From Asaia platycodi JCM 25414 (GTDB lineage: Bacteria; Pseudomonadota; Alphaproteobacteria; Acetobacterales; Acetobacteraceae): a DNA stretch of 64,000 nucleotides. The notes under the pieces are model-generated. The model had not been told where the DNA came from. It made no database searches and saw nothing but the letters and a program-made list of their open reading frames with translations. Both the position numbers and the translations under genes were made by a program. Shown piece by piece: positions 20,271 to 33,042 of this stretch. Location of the stretch: the NCBI RefSeq assembly GCF_000614545.1, contig NZ_BAKW01000009.1, positions 1-64,000 on the forward strand. The letters are read 5' to 3'. Positions within the stretch are counted from its first letter, which is position 1. Every line of letters starts with the position of its first letter.

Positions 20271-21602
20271 ATGGTGCCTCGTTACAGCCGCCCCGAAATG
20301 ACCGCCATCTGGTCGCCCATCAATCGCTACCGCATCTGGTTCGAGATCGAGGCGCTGGCCTGTGAAGCGATGGCTGAGCTGGGCGACATGCCCAAGGAAG
20401 CCGCGAGAGTCATCCGCGAGCGTGGCGACGCCGCCATGGCCGCTTTCTCTGACGCCGACGTGGCGCGTATCGACGAAATCGAGGCTGTTACCCGTCATGA
20501 CGTGATCGCCTTCCTGACCTGGCTTGCTGAGAAGATCGGGCCGGAGAGCCGTTTCGTTCATCTGGGTATGACGTCTTCCGACGTGCTCGATACCTGCTTT
20601 TCGGTGCAGCTCGTTCAGGCGACCGATCTTCTTTTGCAGGATCTCGACGCGGTGCTTGGGGCGCTGAAGAAGCAGGCATTCGCCCACAAGAATACGGTCA
20701 CGATCGGTCGTTCGCATGCCATTCATGCCGAGCCCACGAGCTTCGGCCTGAAAATTGCCGGGCATTACGCTGAATTCGCCCGCAACCGTGAGCGTCTGCT
20801 GGCGGCCCGCAAGGAAATAGCGATCTGCGCGATTTCCGGCGCTGTCGGCACCTATGCCCATATCGACCCGCGCGTTGAGGATTTTGTGGCCGAACGTCTT
20901 GGCCTGGCTGCCGAAGATGTCTCGACGCAGGTCATTCCTCGCGATCGTCACGCCGCGTTTTTCTGTGCGCTCGGTGTGATTGCCAGCGGGATCGAGCGTC
21001 TGGCGGTTGAAGTGCGTCATCTGCAGCGTTCCGAAGTGCGCGAGGCGGAGGAGTTCTTCCATCCGGGCCAGAAGGGCAGCTCGGCCATGCCCCATAAGCG
21101 CAACCCGGTTCTGTCTGAAAACCTGACGGGTCTCGCCCGCCTGATCCGTTCGCACGTCGTGCCCGCGCTTGAAAACGTCGCTCTGTGGCATGAGCGCGAT
21201 ATCAGCCACTCTGCCGTTGAGCGTAACATCGGCCCCGATGCGACAATCGGGCTGGACTTTGCCCTGATGCGTGTTGCCGGGATGATGGACAAGCTGGTGG
21301 TCTATCCCGAGCGTATGATGGCCAATCTCGAATCCCTTGGCGGTGTGGTGCATTCGGGTGAAGTGCTGCTCGCACTTGCCCGCTCGGGAATCTCGCGAGA
21401 GGATGCCTATCGTATCGTCCAGCACAATGCGATGGAGACCTGGACCAAGCTCGGCCAGCCCGACGGACGCAGCTTCCGTGAAAATCTCGATAGTGATCCG
21501 GAAGTTGCGGGCCGCGTCGATGCGAAGATTCTCGATGATGCCATGGACAGCACACGACATCTTGTTGCCATAGACCGCATTTTCAACAAGGTTTTTGGTT
21601 AA
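20271..21602 (+). CDS. purB: Adenylosuccinate lyase
   Basis: 443 residues, intact. The fumarase/aspartase superfamily signature SSAMPHKRNP is at residues 270-279, with HLGMTSSDVLDT near 97 and TIGRSHAIHAEPTSF near 144 (catalytic His). It catalyses two steps of purine synthesis, SAICAR to AICAR and adenylosuccinate to AMP. An aaggag ribosome site lies before ATG 20271. It is monocistronic or loosely linked to the sugar porter 99 bp downstream. Confidence 0.97.
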   Translation: MVPRYSRPEMTAIWSPINRYRIWFEIEALACEAMAELGDMPKEAARVIRERGDAAMAAFSDADVARIDEIEAVTRHDVIAFLTWLAEKIGPESRFVHLGMTSSDVLDTCFSVQLVQATDLLLQDLDAVLGALKKQAFAHKNTVTIGRSHAIHAEPTSFGLKIAGHYAEFARNRERLLAARKEIAICAISGAVGTYAHIDPRVEDFVAERLGLAAEDVSTQVIPRDRHAAFFCALGVIASGIERLAVEVRHLQRSEVREAEEFFHPGQKGSSAMPHKRNPVLSENLTGLARLIRSHVVPALENVALWHERDISHSAVERNIGPDATIGLDFALMRVAGMMDKLVVYPERMMANLESLGGVVHSGEVLLALARSGISREDAYRIVQHNAMETWTKLGQPDGRSFRENLDSDPEVAGRVDAKILDDAMDSTRHLVAIDRIFNKVFG

Positions 21603-21701
21603 AATCACATATTGGGTGTTGACCTTGATGCGTGGTCGCGAGGATAAATTTGCTGTAATCTCGATTGAAAACTCGGGAACCTTTCGAACCAAGGCTCTGC
21701 A

Positions 21702-23090
21702 ATGGCTTCCAAACCACGCCCGCGAGGGCACGCCCTAACGAACTTCATTGCCGTGATCGCCGCCACTGGCGGCCTTCTCTTCGGTTATGATACCGGCATC
21801 ATCTCCGCGGCTTTGCTGCAACTCACGCCGCAGTTTCAGCTGACCACGGAGAGCGCCGAGATCGTCACTTCGGCGGTTATCCTGGGCGCGCTCATTGGAT
21901 GTATCTCCGCAGCGCCTCTTTCCGACAGGCTCGGTCGCCGCCGGACCATCATTGCAGCAGCGACGCTGTTCCTTATCGGCACCGTGATTGTCACCTTCGC
22001 CCATTCGGTCTTCGTTCTGACCTTTGCGCGTCTCATTCTCGGCCTTGCTATCGGCGCCTCCTCGCAGATCGTGCCGATCTATATCGCCGAGATTGCACCG
22101 CCGGAGCGTCGTGGGTCGCTTGTGGTTGCCTTCCAGTTCGCCATTGCGTTCGGACAGCTGATTTCGTTTATTACCGGCTATGTGCTTCAGGATTACTCCT
22201 GGCGCCTGATGTTCGGTCTGGGTGTCATTCCGGCTGTCATTCTCTTTGTTGGCATGCTCTTTCTTCCCAACAGCCCGCGCTGGCTGGCCATGCAGGGCGA
22301 GTTCGAGCGTGCGCGCGAGGTGCTGCGCAGCGTGCGCAAGACCGACGCCGAAGCCGATCGCGAATTGCAGGACATCCAGGATCAGCATGACGAGAAAGCC
22401 CCGCTTTCCGAAGTGTTCAAGCCCTGGGTTCGCCCGGCAACGATTGCGGCGGTCGGTATTGCGCTGCTCTGCCAGCTTACCGGCATCAATGCCGTTATGT
22501 ATTACGCCCCGACCATCTTTGCCGATGCAGGCTTTGGTCAGTCCTCTGCGCTTCTGACCTCGGTGGCTGTTGGCTTCTCGATGGTTGGCACGGTGGCTTT
22601 TGGCGGCTGGGCAGTCGATGCCTGGGGTCGTCGCACGCTGATGCTGCGTATGATTCCCGGTGCAGTCGTTTCGCTCGTCCTTCTTGGTTTCATGTTCTTC
22701 ACGGGGCAGACCCATGGTTGGGGCGCGTTTGTCACGGCTGCAGCAGTTGTCGGTTACGTTGTGTTTAACGTGGGCAGCCTTTCGGTTGCGATCTGGCTGG
22801 TGGGCGCCGAAGTGTTCCCGCTTTCCTGCCGCGGTACGGGTATGAGCCTTGTCGCTGCCAGTCACTGGGGCGCCGATCTGATCATTTCGCTCACCACGCT
22901 CAGCATGGTGAAGGCGCTGGGTGCAGGCGGCACGTTCTGGCTGTTCGCCGCCGTGAATGCGCTCTCCTTCTTCTTCGTGCTGCGCTATGTGCCCGAAACC
23001 CGTGGCCGGTCTCTGGAGCAGCTCGAAGCCTCGCTGCGTGACGGAACATTCGCTCCGATTGCGCGTGAAAAGGCTGCTGCGGCCGAGTAA
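21702..23090 (+). CDS. Sugar porter MFS transporter (GalP/XylE/Glf-like)
   Basis: 462 residues, intact, 12 membrane helices. Sugar porter motifs are clear: GGLLFGYDTGIIS in helix 1, DRLGRRR, PIYIAEIAPPERRG, PNSPRWL in the central loop, QLTGINAVMYYAP in helix 7, and PETRGRSLEQLE at the C-terminus. The family imports hexoses or pentoses by proton symport or facilitated diffusion. The substrate is probably glucose or a related sugar but is not fixed by sequence. It lies between purB and the purCSQL series, with a terminator behind it. Confidence 0.9.
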   Translation: MASKPRPRGHALTNFIAVIAATGGLLFGYDTGIISAALLQLTPQFQLTTESAEIVTSAVILGALIGCISAAPLSDRLGRRRTIIAAATLFLIGTVIVTFAHSVFVLTFARLILGLAIGASSQIVPIYIAEIAPPERRGSLVVAFQFAIAFGQLISFITGYVLQDYSWRLMFGLGVIPAVILFVGMLFLPNSPRWLAMQGEFERAREVLRSVRKTDAEADRELQDIQDQHDEKAPLSEVFKPWVRPATIAAVGIALLCQLTGINAVMYYAPTIFADAGFGQSSALLTSVAVGFSMVGTVAFGGWAVDAWGRRTLMLRMIPGAVVSLVLLGFMFFTGQTHGWGAFVTAAAVVGYVVFNVGSLSVAIWLVGAEVFPLSCRGTGMSLVAASHWGADLIISLTTLSMVKALGAGGTFWLFAAVNALSFFFVLRYVPETRGRSLEQLEASLRDGTFAPIAREKAAAAE

Positions 23091-23095
23091 TGATC

Positions 23096-23117
23096 CTGCC
23101 CCCGCCCAAGGGGGCAG
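23096..23117 (+). terminator. Hairpin terminator after sugar porter
   Basis: CTGCCCCC and GGGGGCAG form a perfect 8-bp GC-rich stem with a 6-nt loop, starting six bases after the stop codon. No T-run follows, so it may be Rho-aided or only stabilise the transcript. Confidence 0.6.
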
Positions 23118-23200
23118 AACGGCGCGATCATGGGTATGAACGGCGGGGCTGCGCTGCTATATGCGTGGCAACGCCGTTTTACCTTTTTTGAAAGATCGTC

Positions 23201-23965
23201 ATGGCACGCCGTCGTCAGCTTTATGAAGGAAAAGCCAAGATCCTTTTCGAGGGTCCCGAACCGGGAACACTCGTTCAGTATTTCAAGGACGATGCCTCAG
23301 CCGGAAACGGCGTGAAGAAAGGCATCATCACCGGCAAGGGCGTGCTGAACAACCGTATCAGCGAACATCTCATGCTGCGTCTGCATGAAATCGGCATCCC
23401 GACCCATTTCGTTCGTCGTCTGAACATGCGCGAGCAGCTCATCCGCGAAGTCGAGATCATTCCGCTCGAAGTGGTTGTGCGCAATGTCGCCGCCGGATCG
23501 ATCGCCAAGCGTCTCGGTCTTGCCGAGGGTACGCGCCTGCCACGCTCGATTCTTGAATATTACTACAAGAACGATGCGCTCAACGACCCGATGGTGTCGG
23601 AAGAGCACGTTACGGCCTTCGGCTGGGCCAACGCCCAGGATCTCGATGAGATCAACGCCTACGCGCTGCGGACCAATGATTTTCTCACCGGCATGTTCCA
23701 GGGGATCGGCATCCAGCTTGTCGATTTCAAGCTCGAATTCGGACGCCTGTGGGAAAACGAGGAGATGCGTATCGTTCTCGCCGATGAAATTTCACCCGAT
23801 AACTGCCGCCTGTGGGACACCAAGACGAGCGAGAAGCTCGACAAGGATCGTTTCCGCCGGGATATGGGCCGTGTCGAGGAAGCTTATCAGGAAGTCGCGC
23901 GCCGCCTGGGTATTCTGCCCGAGGCTGGCAACAGCGATCTCAAAGGACCGGAGGTCATGCAATGA
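23201..23965 (+). CDS. purC: Phosphoribosylaminoimidazole-succinocarboxamide synthase
   Basis: 254 residues, intact. It shows [15 protein letters not shown] at the N-terminus (nucleotide loop), [17 protein letters not shown], and [12 protein letters not shown] near the C-terminus, the SAICAR synthetase signatures. It joins aspartate to CAIR in purine synthesis. It is the first gene of a purC-purS-rap1a-purQ-purL-bolA series in which neighbours overlap by 4 bp up to purL. Confidence 0.96.
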   Translation: MARRRQLYEGKAKILFEGPEPGTLVQYFKDDASAGNGVKKGIITGKGVLNNRISEHLMLRLHEIGIPTHFVRRLNMREQLIREVEIIPLEVVVRNVAAGSIAKRLGLAEGTRLPRSILEYYYKNDALNDPMVSEEHVTAFGWANAQDLDEINAYALRTNDFLTGMFQGIGIQLVDFKLEFGRLWENEEMRIVLADEISPDNCRLWDTKTSEKLDKDRFRRDMGRVEEAYQEVARRLGILPEAGNSDLKGPEVMQ

Positions 23966-24204
23966 AAATTCGCGTCAATGTCATGCTGAAGGAAGGCGTA
24001 CTTGACCCTCAGGGCAAGGCCATCGGTCACGCGCTCGAGGTGCTGGGCTTCGCCAATGTAGGTGAAGTGCGCGTAGGCAAGACCATGGAACTGGAACTCG
24101 CTACCGAAGACCGCGCCGCCGCGCTTGCTCAGGGTGAAGCCATGGCGCGCGAATTGCTCGCCAATCTGGTGATCGAGGATTTTGCAGTCGAGGTTGTTGG
24201 ATGA
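23962..24204 (+). CDS. purS: FGAM synthase subunit PurS
   Basis: 80 residues. Reads [20 protein letters not shown] and later [13 protein letters not shown], typical of PurS. It bridges PurQ and PurL in the three-part FGAM synthetase. Overlaps purC upstream and the Rap1a-like gene downstream by 4 bp (ATGA). Confidence 0.95.
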   Translation: MKIRVNVMLKEGVLDPQGKAIGHALEVLGFANVGEVRVGKTMELELATEDRAAALAQGEAMARELLANLVIEDFAVEVVG

Positions 24205-24602
24205 CCCCGAAAAAGGCTCTCCTGACGGCAATCGCGCTTGCATTGCCCATGGGCGCCCTTGCCGGTGTGGCGCAGGCCGACGAGCATCGTCTCTCTCCCA
24301 TGCAGGCTGGCCGTTTCGGTCAGATCTGCTCCAAACCGCAAGGCAAGGCCGTGTGCGATGCCTATATTGCGGGCATGGCCGATTCAGGCGCTCTGTCTGC
24401 GCTCAATGCGAAGAGCAGCGGCGATGCAGGATCCGTCGCCGGTTTCTGCGTGCCTGACGCCGAAACGACCGATGCCATGCGTGGCAAGGTCATCTCCTGG
24501 CTCAAGGCGCATCAGGACGTACTGAAATATCCGGTTGGCAAGTCCGTTTTTGCCGCGCTGCATGATTCCTATCCGTGTTCGGCTCAGGGGGGCAAACCAT
24601 GA
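24201..24602 (+). CDS. Secreted Rap1a/Tai-like domain protein inside the pur operon
   Basis: 133 residues. A signal peptide (cleavage near AGVAQADE, about residue 27) places it in the periplasm. The mature part has four cysteines (43, 52, 83, 126), a pattern consistent with two disulfides, and resembles the Rap1a/Tai type VI immunity-like fold (SxxQAGxFxQIC, VCxAYIxGM, FCVP). It overlaps purS and purQ by 4 bp on both sides, so it is translated as part of the purine operon although nothing about it suggests purine chemistry. Family resemblance is moderate; the function is unknown. Confidence 0.75.
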   Translation: MTPKKALLTAIALALPMGALAGVAQADEHRLSPMQAGRFGQICSKPQGKAVCDAYIAGMADSGALSALNAKSSGDAGSVAGFCVPDAETTDAMRGKVISWLKAHQDVLKYPVGKSVFAALHDSYPCSAQGGKP

Positions 24603-25300
24603 AAGCGGGTATTGTTGTCTTTCCGGGCACGAACCGCGAGCGCGATATGGAGCAGGCTCTGCGTCTCGTCAGTGGCAAGGCCCCGGCCATGCTCTGGCAT
24701 CGTGACACGAGCCTGCCCGATCTCGATCTGATCGTGCTGCCGGGCGGGTTCAGCTTCGGCGATTATCTGCGATCTGGTGCCATGGGCGCGCACTCGCCGA
24801 TCCTGCGCGAAGTGCGGGCTTTCGCCGAGCGTGGTGGTTACGTGCTCGGCGTCTGCAACGGCTTTCAGATCCTGACCGAGGCGCAGCTTCTGCCCGGCGC
24901 GCTTCTGCGCAATGCGGGTATGCGATTCCTGTCGCAGGACGGTTTTCTGCGCGTTGAAGCCAACGATACGGCGTTCACCCGTGACTGGGCGAAGGGCGAT
25001 GTGTTTCGCGCGCCGCTTGCCCATGGTGATGGCAACTACACCGCTTCCGAAGCCGAGCTTGACCGGCTCGAAGGAGAAGACCGTGTGGCTTTCCGCTATG
25101 TCTGCGCCAAGGGTGGTCTCGACGCGAAGAGCCGCGTGAGCAACCCCAATGGTAGCCAGCGTTCCATCGCGGGTGTTCTGAGCGCCAACAAGCGTGTTTG
25201 CGGGCTGATGCCGCACCCTGAAAACCTGGTTGATCCCGATCTCGGCGCGACAGACGGCGTGCCGCTGTTTTCGGGTCTGGTGAAGAGTCTCGTCGCATGA
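24599..25300 (+). CDS. purQ: FGAM synthase subunit PurQ (glutaminase)
   Basis: 233 residues from ATG 24599; an in-frame ATG eight codons earlier is rejected because the ATGA overlap fixes the start. It has a class I glutamine amidotransferase fold: [24 protein letters not shown] with the nucleophile Cys, and LMPHPEN with the catalytic His. It supplies ammonia to PurL. Confidence 0.96.
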   Translation: MKAGIVVFPGTNRERDMEQALRLVSGKAPAMLWHRDTSLPDLDLIVLPGGFSFGDYLRSGAMGAHSPILREVRAFAERGGYVLGVCNGFQILTEAQLLPGALLRNAGMRFLSQDGFLRVEANDTAFTRDWAKGDVFRAPLAHGDGNYTASEAELDRLEGEDRVAFRYVCAKGGLDAKSRVSNPNGSQRSIAGVLSANKRVCGLMPHPENLVDPDLGATDGVPLFSGLVKSLVA

Positions 25301-27494
25301 GCATGATCGTCAACGCTGAACTCGCCGCGCGCTTCGGTCTTTCCGCAGAGGAATACCAGAAGGTTCTCGATATCATGGGCCGTGTGCCGAGCCTGACCGA
25401 GCTTGGTATCTTCTCGGTCATGTGGTCCGAGCATTGCTCCTATAAATCGTCACGTGTGCATCTCAAGACGCTGCCAACGAAGGCGCCATGGGTCATTCAT
25501 GGCCCCGGCGAGAATGCCGGTGTGGTCGATATCGGCGACGGGCTTGCGGCTGTCTTCAAGATGGAGAGCCATAACCATCCTTCTTTCATCGAGCCCTATC
25601 AGGGCGCGGCGACGGGCGTTGGTGGTATCCTGCGTGACGTGTTCACCATGGGTGCCCGCCCGGTTGCCAATCTGAACGCCTTCGCTTCGGCGACCCGTCG
25701 TTACCCGTTACGCAACGCGTGATCGATGGTGTTGTGCGTGGTATTGGCGGCTACGGTAACTGCGTGGGCGTGCCGACAGTCGGTGGTGAGATCAATTTCC
25801 ACCCGGCTTATAACGGCAATCCGCTGGTCAATGCCATGACGGTCGGTATTGCCTCCCAGGACAAGATCTTCCTGTCGGCTGCTGCCGGTATCGGCAATCC
25901 GGTTGTTTATGTCGGATCGAAGACCGGTCGTGATGGCATTCATGGTGCCACCATGTCGTCGGCAGAGTTTGACGAGCATGCGGCTTCCAAGCGCCCGACG
26001 GTGCAGGTGGGTGACCCGTTCACCGAGAAGCTGCTGATCGAGGCCTGCCTCGAACTCATGGCGACCGATGCCATTGTGGCTATCCAGGATATGGGCGCTG
26101 CGGGTCTAACGTCTTCCGCCGTTGAAATGGCAGGCAAGGGCGGGGTGGGCATCGAGCTCGATCTCGACCATGTGCCTCAGCGTGAGACGGGCATGACCGC
26201 CTACGAAATGATGCTTTCGGAAAGCCAGGAGCGCATGCTCATGGTTCTCAAGCCGGAACGCACCGAAGTGGCGCGCGCCATTTTCGAGAAATGGGACCTG
26301 GATTTCGCGATCGTTGGCGTGCTTACCGACACCGCGCATATCACGGTCAAGCATCTCGGAACCGTGGAAGCGGATATTCCGCTGGCACCGCTTGCCGATG
26401 AAGCGCCGCTGTATCATCGCCCGATGACCCACGCCAAGCCGCCAGCACGTCTTGGCACCGTTGCCGATCCGGTCGGTGTCGAGCATGCACTGCTGACCCT
26501 GCTGGGCTGCCCCGACCTCGCTTCGCGAGCTTGGGTGTGGAACCAGTATGACAGCGGTGTCGGTGGCCAGACGGCGCGTCGCCCCGGCGCTGCCGATGCG
26601 GCGATCGTTCGTGTCGAGGGAACGAAGCGTGGTCTGGCCATGACCACGGATTGTACGCCCCGCTATTGCCAGGCCGATCCGCGTGCCGGTGGCGCTCAGG
26701 CCGTGGCGGAAGCCTGGCGCAATATCACAGCGACGGGTGCTCTGCCTCTGGCCGTGACGGACAACCTGAATTTTGGCAATCCGGAAAAGCCCGAAATCAT
26801 GGGGCAGTTCGCCGATGCCATCAAGGGCATGGGCGAGGCCTGTCGTGCGCTCGATTTCCCGGTCGTCAGTGGCAATGTCTCGCTCTATAACCAGACGAGC
26901 CACCCGAGCGGGCTGAGCCAGCCGATCCTTCCGACCCCGGCCATCGGTGCAATCGGCGTGATTGAGGACGTGACCAAGGCCATCGGTCTTGGCATGCCAG
27001 ACCATGCCGAGCTTGTTCTGATAGGCGAAATTCGCGGCGAACTCGGTCAGTCGCTCTGGCTGCGCGAGATCTGCCACCGTGAAGAGGGGGCACCCCCGAT
27101 TGTCGATCTGCACGCCGAACGCCGCAACGGCGATTTCGTGCGCAGCATGATTGCCAAGGGCCGTGTCGAGGCATGCCACGACATCGCTGATGGCGGTCTG
27201 CTGGTGGCCGTTGCCGAGATGGTGATGGCGAGCGGCATTGGCTGCCATCTTGACAAGCCGCATTACGGAACCAGCCTGCACGCCTATTATTTCGGTGAAG
27301 ACCAGGCCTGCTACGTGATTGCCACGAAGCATGCTGCCGCTCTAATCGATGAAGCGGAAAAGGCTCATGTGCCTGTGCGCCATCTCGGTCGTACCGGGGG
27401 CACCAACCTGGTGCTGAAGGACGGGATGTCGCTCTCAGCCGAGCGTATGCGTGAGGTGAATGCCGCGTTCTTCCCCAAACTGATGGAGCGCTAA
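25297..27494 (+). CDS. purL: FGAM synthase subunit PurL, frame interrupted
   Basis: About 732 residues when joined, the normal length for the small PurL. The N-terminal part shows [13 protein letters not shown] and [20 protein letters not shown]. One C is missing near 25683: adding it turns the local reading into [20 protein letters not shown], which is what PurL requires. Downstream are [20 protein letters not shown] and [19 protein letters not shown]. It performs the ATP-dependent amidation of FGAR. Loss of this gene would make the organism a purine auxotroph, so the break is far more likely an error than real. Confidence 0.95.
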
Positions 27495-27497
27495 TCC

Positions 27498-27728
27498 ATG
27501 CCCATGAGTGCAGAAGAAATCGAACGCACGATCAAGGCTGCTCTGCCTGATGCTGTGATCGAGATACAAGACCTTGCAGGGGACGGCGATCATTACGCTG
27601 CGACCGTGACCAGCTCCGCTTTTGCGGGGCTGCCACGGGTGCGCCAGCACAAGCTGGTCTATGATGCGTTCGGTGGCCGTATGGGGACGGAGCTTCATGC
27701 TCTGGCCCTTAAAACACAAACCCCCTGA
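27498..27728 (+). CDS. BolA-family protein
   Basis: 76 residues (start 27498, or 27504 at a second Met). Carries the BolA helix-turn core VTSSAFAGLPRVRQHKLVYDAF with the invariant His near its end. It lies 3 bp after purL and 70 bp before a CGFS glutaredoxin. BolA and Grx4 proteins bind a shared [2Fe-2S] cluster through that His, so the pair fits iron-sulfur trafficking or sensing. Confidence 0.9.
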   Translation: MPMSAEEIERTIKAALPDAVIEIQDLAGDGDHYAATVTSSAFAGLPRVRQHKLVYDAFGGRMGTELHALALKTQTP

Positions 27729-27797
27729 CAATCGAGACTTGTTGTCTATAATTAATCATTATTGACCCAGCGCGGCTCTCGCGAACAGGAGTGAACC

Positions 27798-28133
27798 ATG
27801 GCTGAAGCCATTTTCCAGCACATCCAGCAGCTTATCGACGCTAATCCCGTCATGCTCTTCATGAAGGGCGACAAGCTGTTCCCGCAATGCGGCTTTTCGG
27901 CTCGCGTTGTGCAGATTCTCGGTCATATGGGTGTCGATTTCGAAACCGCCAATGTCTTGGCGAATGCTGAAATCCGTCAGGGCATCAAGGATTTCTCGCA
28001 GTGGCCGACCGTACCTCAGCTTTACGTCAAGGGCGAGTTCATCGGCGGCTGCGACATCGTGACCGACATGTTCCAGAGTGGCGAACTGGAGTCACTGTTC
28101 GAAGAGAAGAATATCGCCAAGAAGGTGGCGTGA
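27798..28133 (+). CDS. grxD: Monothiol glutaredoxin, Grx4 family
   Basis: 111 residues. The active site is CGFS at 31-34 with K23 (MKGDK) for glutathione, then WPTVPQLYVKGEFIGGCDIV, the glutathione-binding TVP and GGCD motifs. It assembles a bridging [2Fe-2S] cluster with glutathione, and a BolA partner is encoded just upstream. A ribosome site (acaggag) precedes ATG 27798. Confidence 0.96.
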   Translation: MAEAIFQHIQQLIDANPVMLFMKGDKLFPQCGFSARVVQILGHMGVDFETANVLANAEIRQGIKDFSQWPTVPQLYVKGEFIGGCDIVTDMFQSGELESLFEEKNIAKKVA

Positions 28134-28299
28134 TCCTGCCTTAATCGCGCCATAAATAATGCGTTCTGCCACTGTTTTGACCCAAACTGTGGCAGTATTG
28201 CAACGTTGAACTTTCCCTTGAAAAAATTGTTTCTCCGCCTCTTGTTGCCTCCGGCGTCTCCCGCATACCCTGCCTCAGGTCATCCAGAGGGAAGAAGAA

Positions 28300-28608
28300 A
28301 TGCGGCGTCTAACGGTTCTCAAGCTTGTCACTTCAGTTGTCGCTGCTGGAGCTGCTTTTGCTTCGCATGGTGCAAGTGCGAGAGAGATCACCGACTGGGA
28401 AGCCTCAAAGCTTACCCTTGACGCACTGACCGCTACCCCGGTTTACCACCGCACCGTTGCCAGCCATTCGCATCATAGCGTCGCCATTCATCAGGCTGCT
28501 GCGCATCACGCTGCCATGCCCTCGCGCCGCTCGCTGGTGCATACCGTCGTCTATCACTCCAAGGCTCCGGCCAGCGGCAAGGCTCATCGCGCCCGCCGTC
28601 ACGGCTGA
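28300..28608 (+). CDS. Small secreted histidine-rich protein, unknown
   Basis: 102 residues with a signal peptide ending near SHGASA (residue 27). The mature part is rich in His (about ten), Ala, Ser and Arg, with clusters such as HSHHSVAIHQAAAHHAA and a basic C-terminus. No known domain. His clusters could bind metal, but this is only a guess. An aggaagaaga ribosome site precedes ATG 28300. It is followed by a weak inverted repeat (CCTGAG/CTCAGG near 28619-28640). Confidence 0.6.
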   Translation: MRRLTVLKLVTSVVAAGAAFASHGASAREITDWEASKLTLDALTATPVYHRTVASHSHHSVAIHQAAAHHAAMPSRRSLVHTVVYHSKAPASGKAHRARRHG

Positions 28609-28746
28609 TCTGATACAGCCTGAGGGGATCTCCGCTCAGGGGATCGCCTTAGACGCAGTTAGCGGATTTCCCCTTTTCGGATCGATCGTCGCAGTGTCTT
28701 CCGGCAGGACACCGTATTTCGCGTTTTGCTTACGCGGTCCTGCAGC

Positions 28747-31573
<2,827 letters not shown>

Positions 31574-31696
31574 TCAGTCTTCCTCTAAAACGGGTATCCC
31601 GCGCTAAACGGCTTGGCGGCGGGGGGAAATCTGGGATATTGGCGTTCGTGATACGCCATTTTGTGCGTCTGCGCGCCCCCTCTGGGAGAGAAAAGA

Positions 31697-33003
31697 ATGT
31701 CAACTCGCGAGAACATGTCCGCTCAGCACGATTTCTTTCATCGCGGCCTGAATGAGGCCGATCCAGAGGTCGCCGCGATTGTGAATGCCGAGCTGGTACG
31801 TCAGCAGGACGGGATCGAACTGATCGCCTCCGAGAACATCACCTCGTTTGCCGTGCTCGAAGCGCAGGGCTCGGTTCTGACCAACAAATACGCCGAAGGC
31901 CTTCCGGGCAAGCGCTATTACGGCGGCTGTGTCGATGTCGATCGCGTCGAAAACCTTGCCATTGAGCGAATCAAGCGCTGTTCGGTGTCGAATTCGCCAA
32001 TGTCCAGCCCCATTCGGGTGCCAACGCCAACCAGGCGGCATTCATGGCGCTCGGCAAGCCCGGCGATACCGTGCTCGGGATGAGCCTGGCCGCTGGCGGT
32101 CACCTGACCCATGGCGCGGCGCCGAATTATTCCGGCAAGTGGTTCAACGCTGTGCAGTATGGTGTGCGCGCAGAAGACGGCACGCTCGACTATGAAGAAA
32201 TGGAGCGTCTGGCGCGCGAGCATAAGCCGACCATCATCGTCGCTGGCGGCTCGGCCTATCCGCGTCATATCGATTTTGCCCGTTTCCGCCGCATCGCCGA
32301 TGAGGTCGGGGCCTATCTGATGGTGGATATGGCCCATTTCGCGGGTCTGGTTGCTGCAGGTCTCTTTCCGAGCCCTGTCCCTCACGCCCATATCGTGACG
32401 AGCACCACGCATAAGACCCTTCGTGGCCCGCGTGGCGGCATCGTGCTGACCAATGACGCCGATATCGCCAAGAAGGTGAATTCGGCCGTGTTCCCCGGTC
32501 TGCAGGGCGGCCCGCTCATGCACGTCATCGCAGGCAAGGCCGTGGCCTTTGGCGAGGCGCTGGGTGAAAAGTTCAAGGCCTATCAGACCGCCGTTGCCGA
32601 TAACGCACGCGTTCTGGCTGAAGAGCTGGTGGCCCGTGGTTTCGATATCGTGACTGGCGGCACTGATTGTCATCTGGTGCTGGTCGATCTGCGGCCCAAG
32701 AAAGTGACTGGCAAGATTGCAGAAGCCGCTCTCGAACGCGCGGGTATCACGGCCAACAAGAACGCCATCCCGTTCGATCCGGAAAAGCCCTTCGTGACAT
32801 CCGGCATCCGTCTGGGCAGCCCGGCTGCCACCTCTCGTGGCTTTGGCAAGGAAGAATTCCGCACCATCGCGCGCATGATCGATGAAGTGCTGAGCGCTTT
32901 CGGCACGGACGCACAGGACGCTGTCGAGCAGCGCGTGCATGAAGAAGTCAAGACACTCTGCCGTCGCTTCCCGATCTACGACGTCGCCTACCCTGGCGCC
33001 TGA
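31697..33003 (+). CDS. glyA: Serine hydroxymethyltransferase, frame interrupted
   Basis: About 435 residues when joined, the normal length. [11 protein letters not shown] and [17 protein letters not shown] are at the N-terminus; one C is missing near 31979 and restoring it gives [20 protein letters not shown]. The PLP-lysine motif is [13 protein letters not shown]. It converts serine to glycine and supplies one-carbon units on tetrahydrofolate, feeding the purine pathway encoded nearby. The start at 31697 follows a gagagaaaag ribosome site. As an essential-type gene, its break is best read as an error. Confidence 0.95.
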
Positions 33004-33017
33004 GACTGAGCCATCGT

Positions 33018-33041
33018 AGTCGCCCCGTGATCGGGGCGACT
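33018..33041. terminator. Bidirectional hairpin terminator after glyA
   Basis: AGTCGCCCC and GGGGCGACT form a perfect 9-bp stem with a 6-nt loop, exactly between the convergent stops of glyA (33003) and the aspartoacylase-like gene (33043). Confidence 0.8.
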
Positions 33042-33042
33042 G

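Noticed and set aside
20088..21731. Long minus-strand frame of about 547 codons opposite purB
   Set aside because: It lies exactly antisense to an intact, clearly conserved purB; long antisense frames are common in GC-rich genes and this one has no domain.
21735..22865. 376-codon minus-strand frame opposite the sugar porter
   Set aside because: Antisense shadow of a membrane transporter; its hydrophilic, charge-rich composition is what complementing hydrophobic codons produces.
25297..25722. purL as two separate subunit genes
   Set aside because: The break falls within a conserved PurL motif and one added C restores it; no ribosome site precedes the second part.
26106..27332. 408-codon minus-strand frame opposite purL
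   Set aside because: Antisense shadow of conserved PurL sequence, no domain.
31918..32940. 340-codon minus-strand frame opposite glyA
   Set aside because: Antisense to the PLP domain of GlyA; no independent support.
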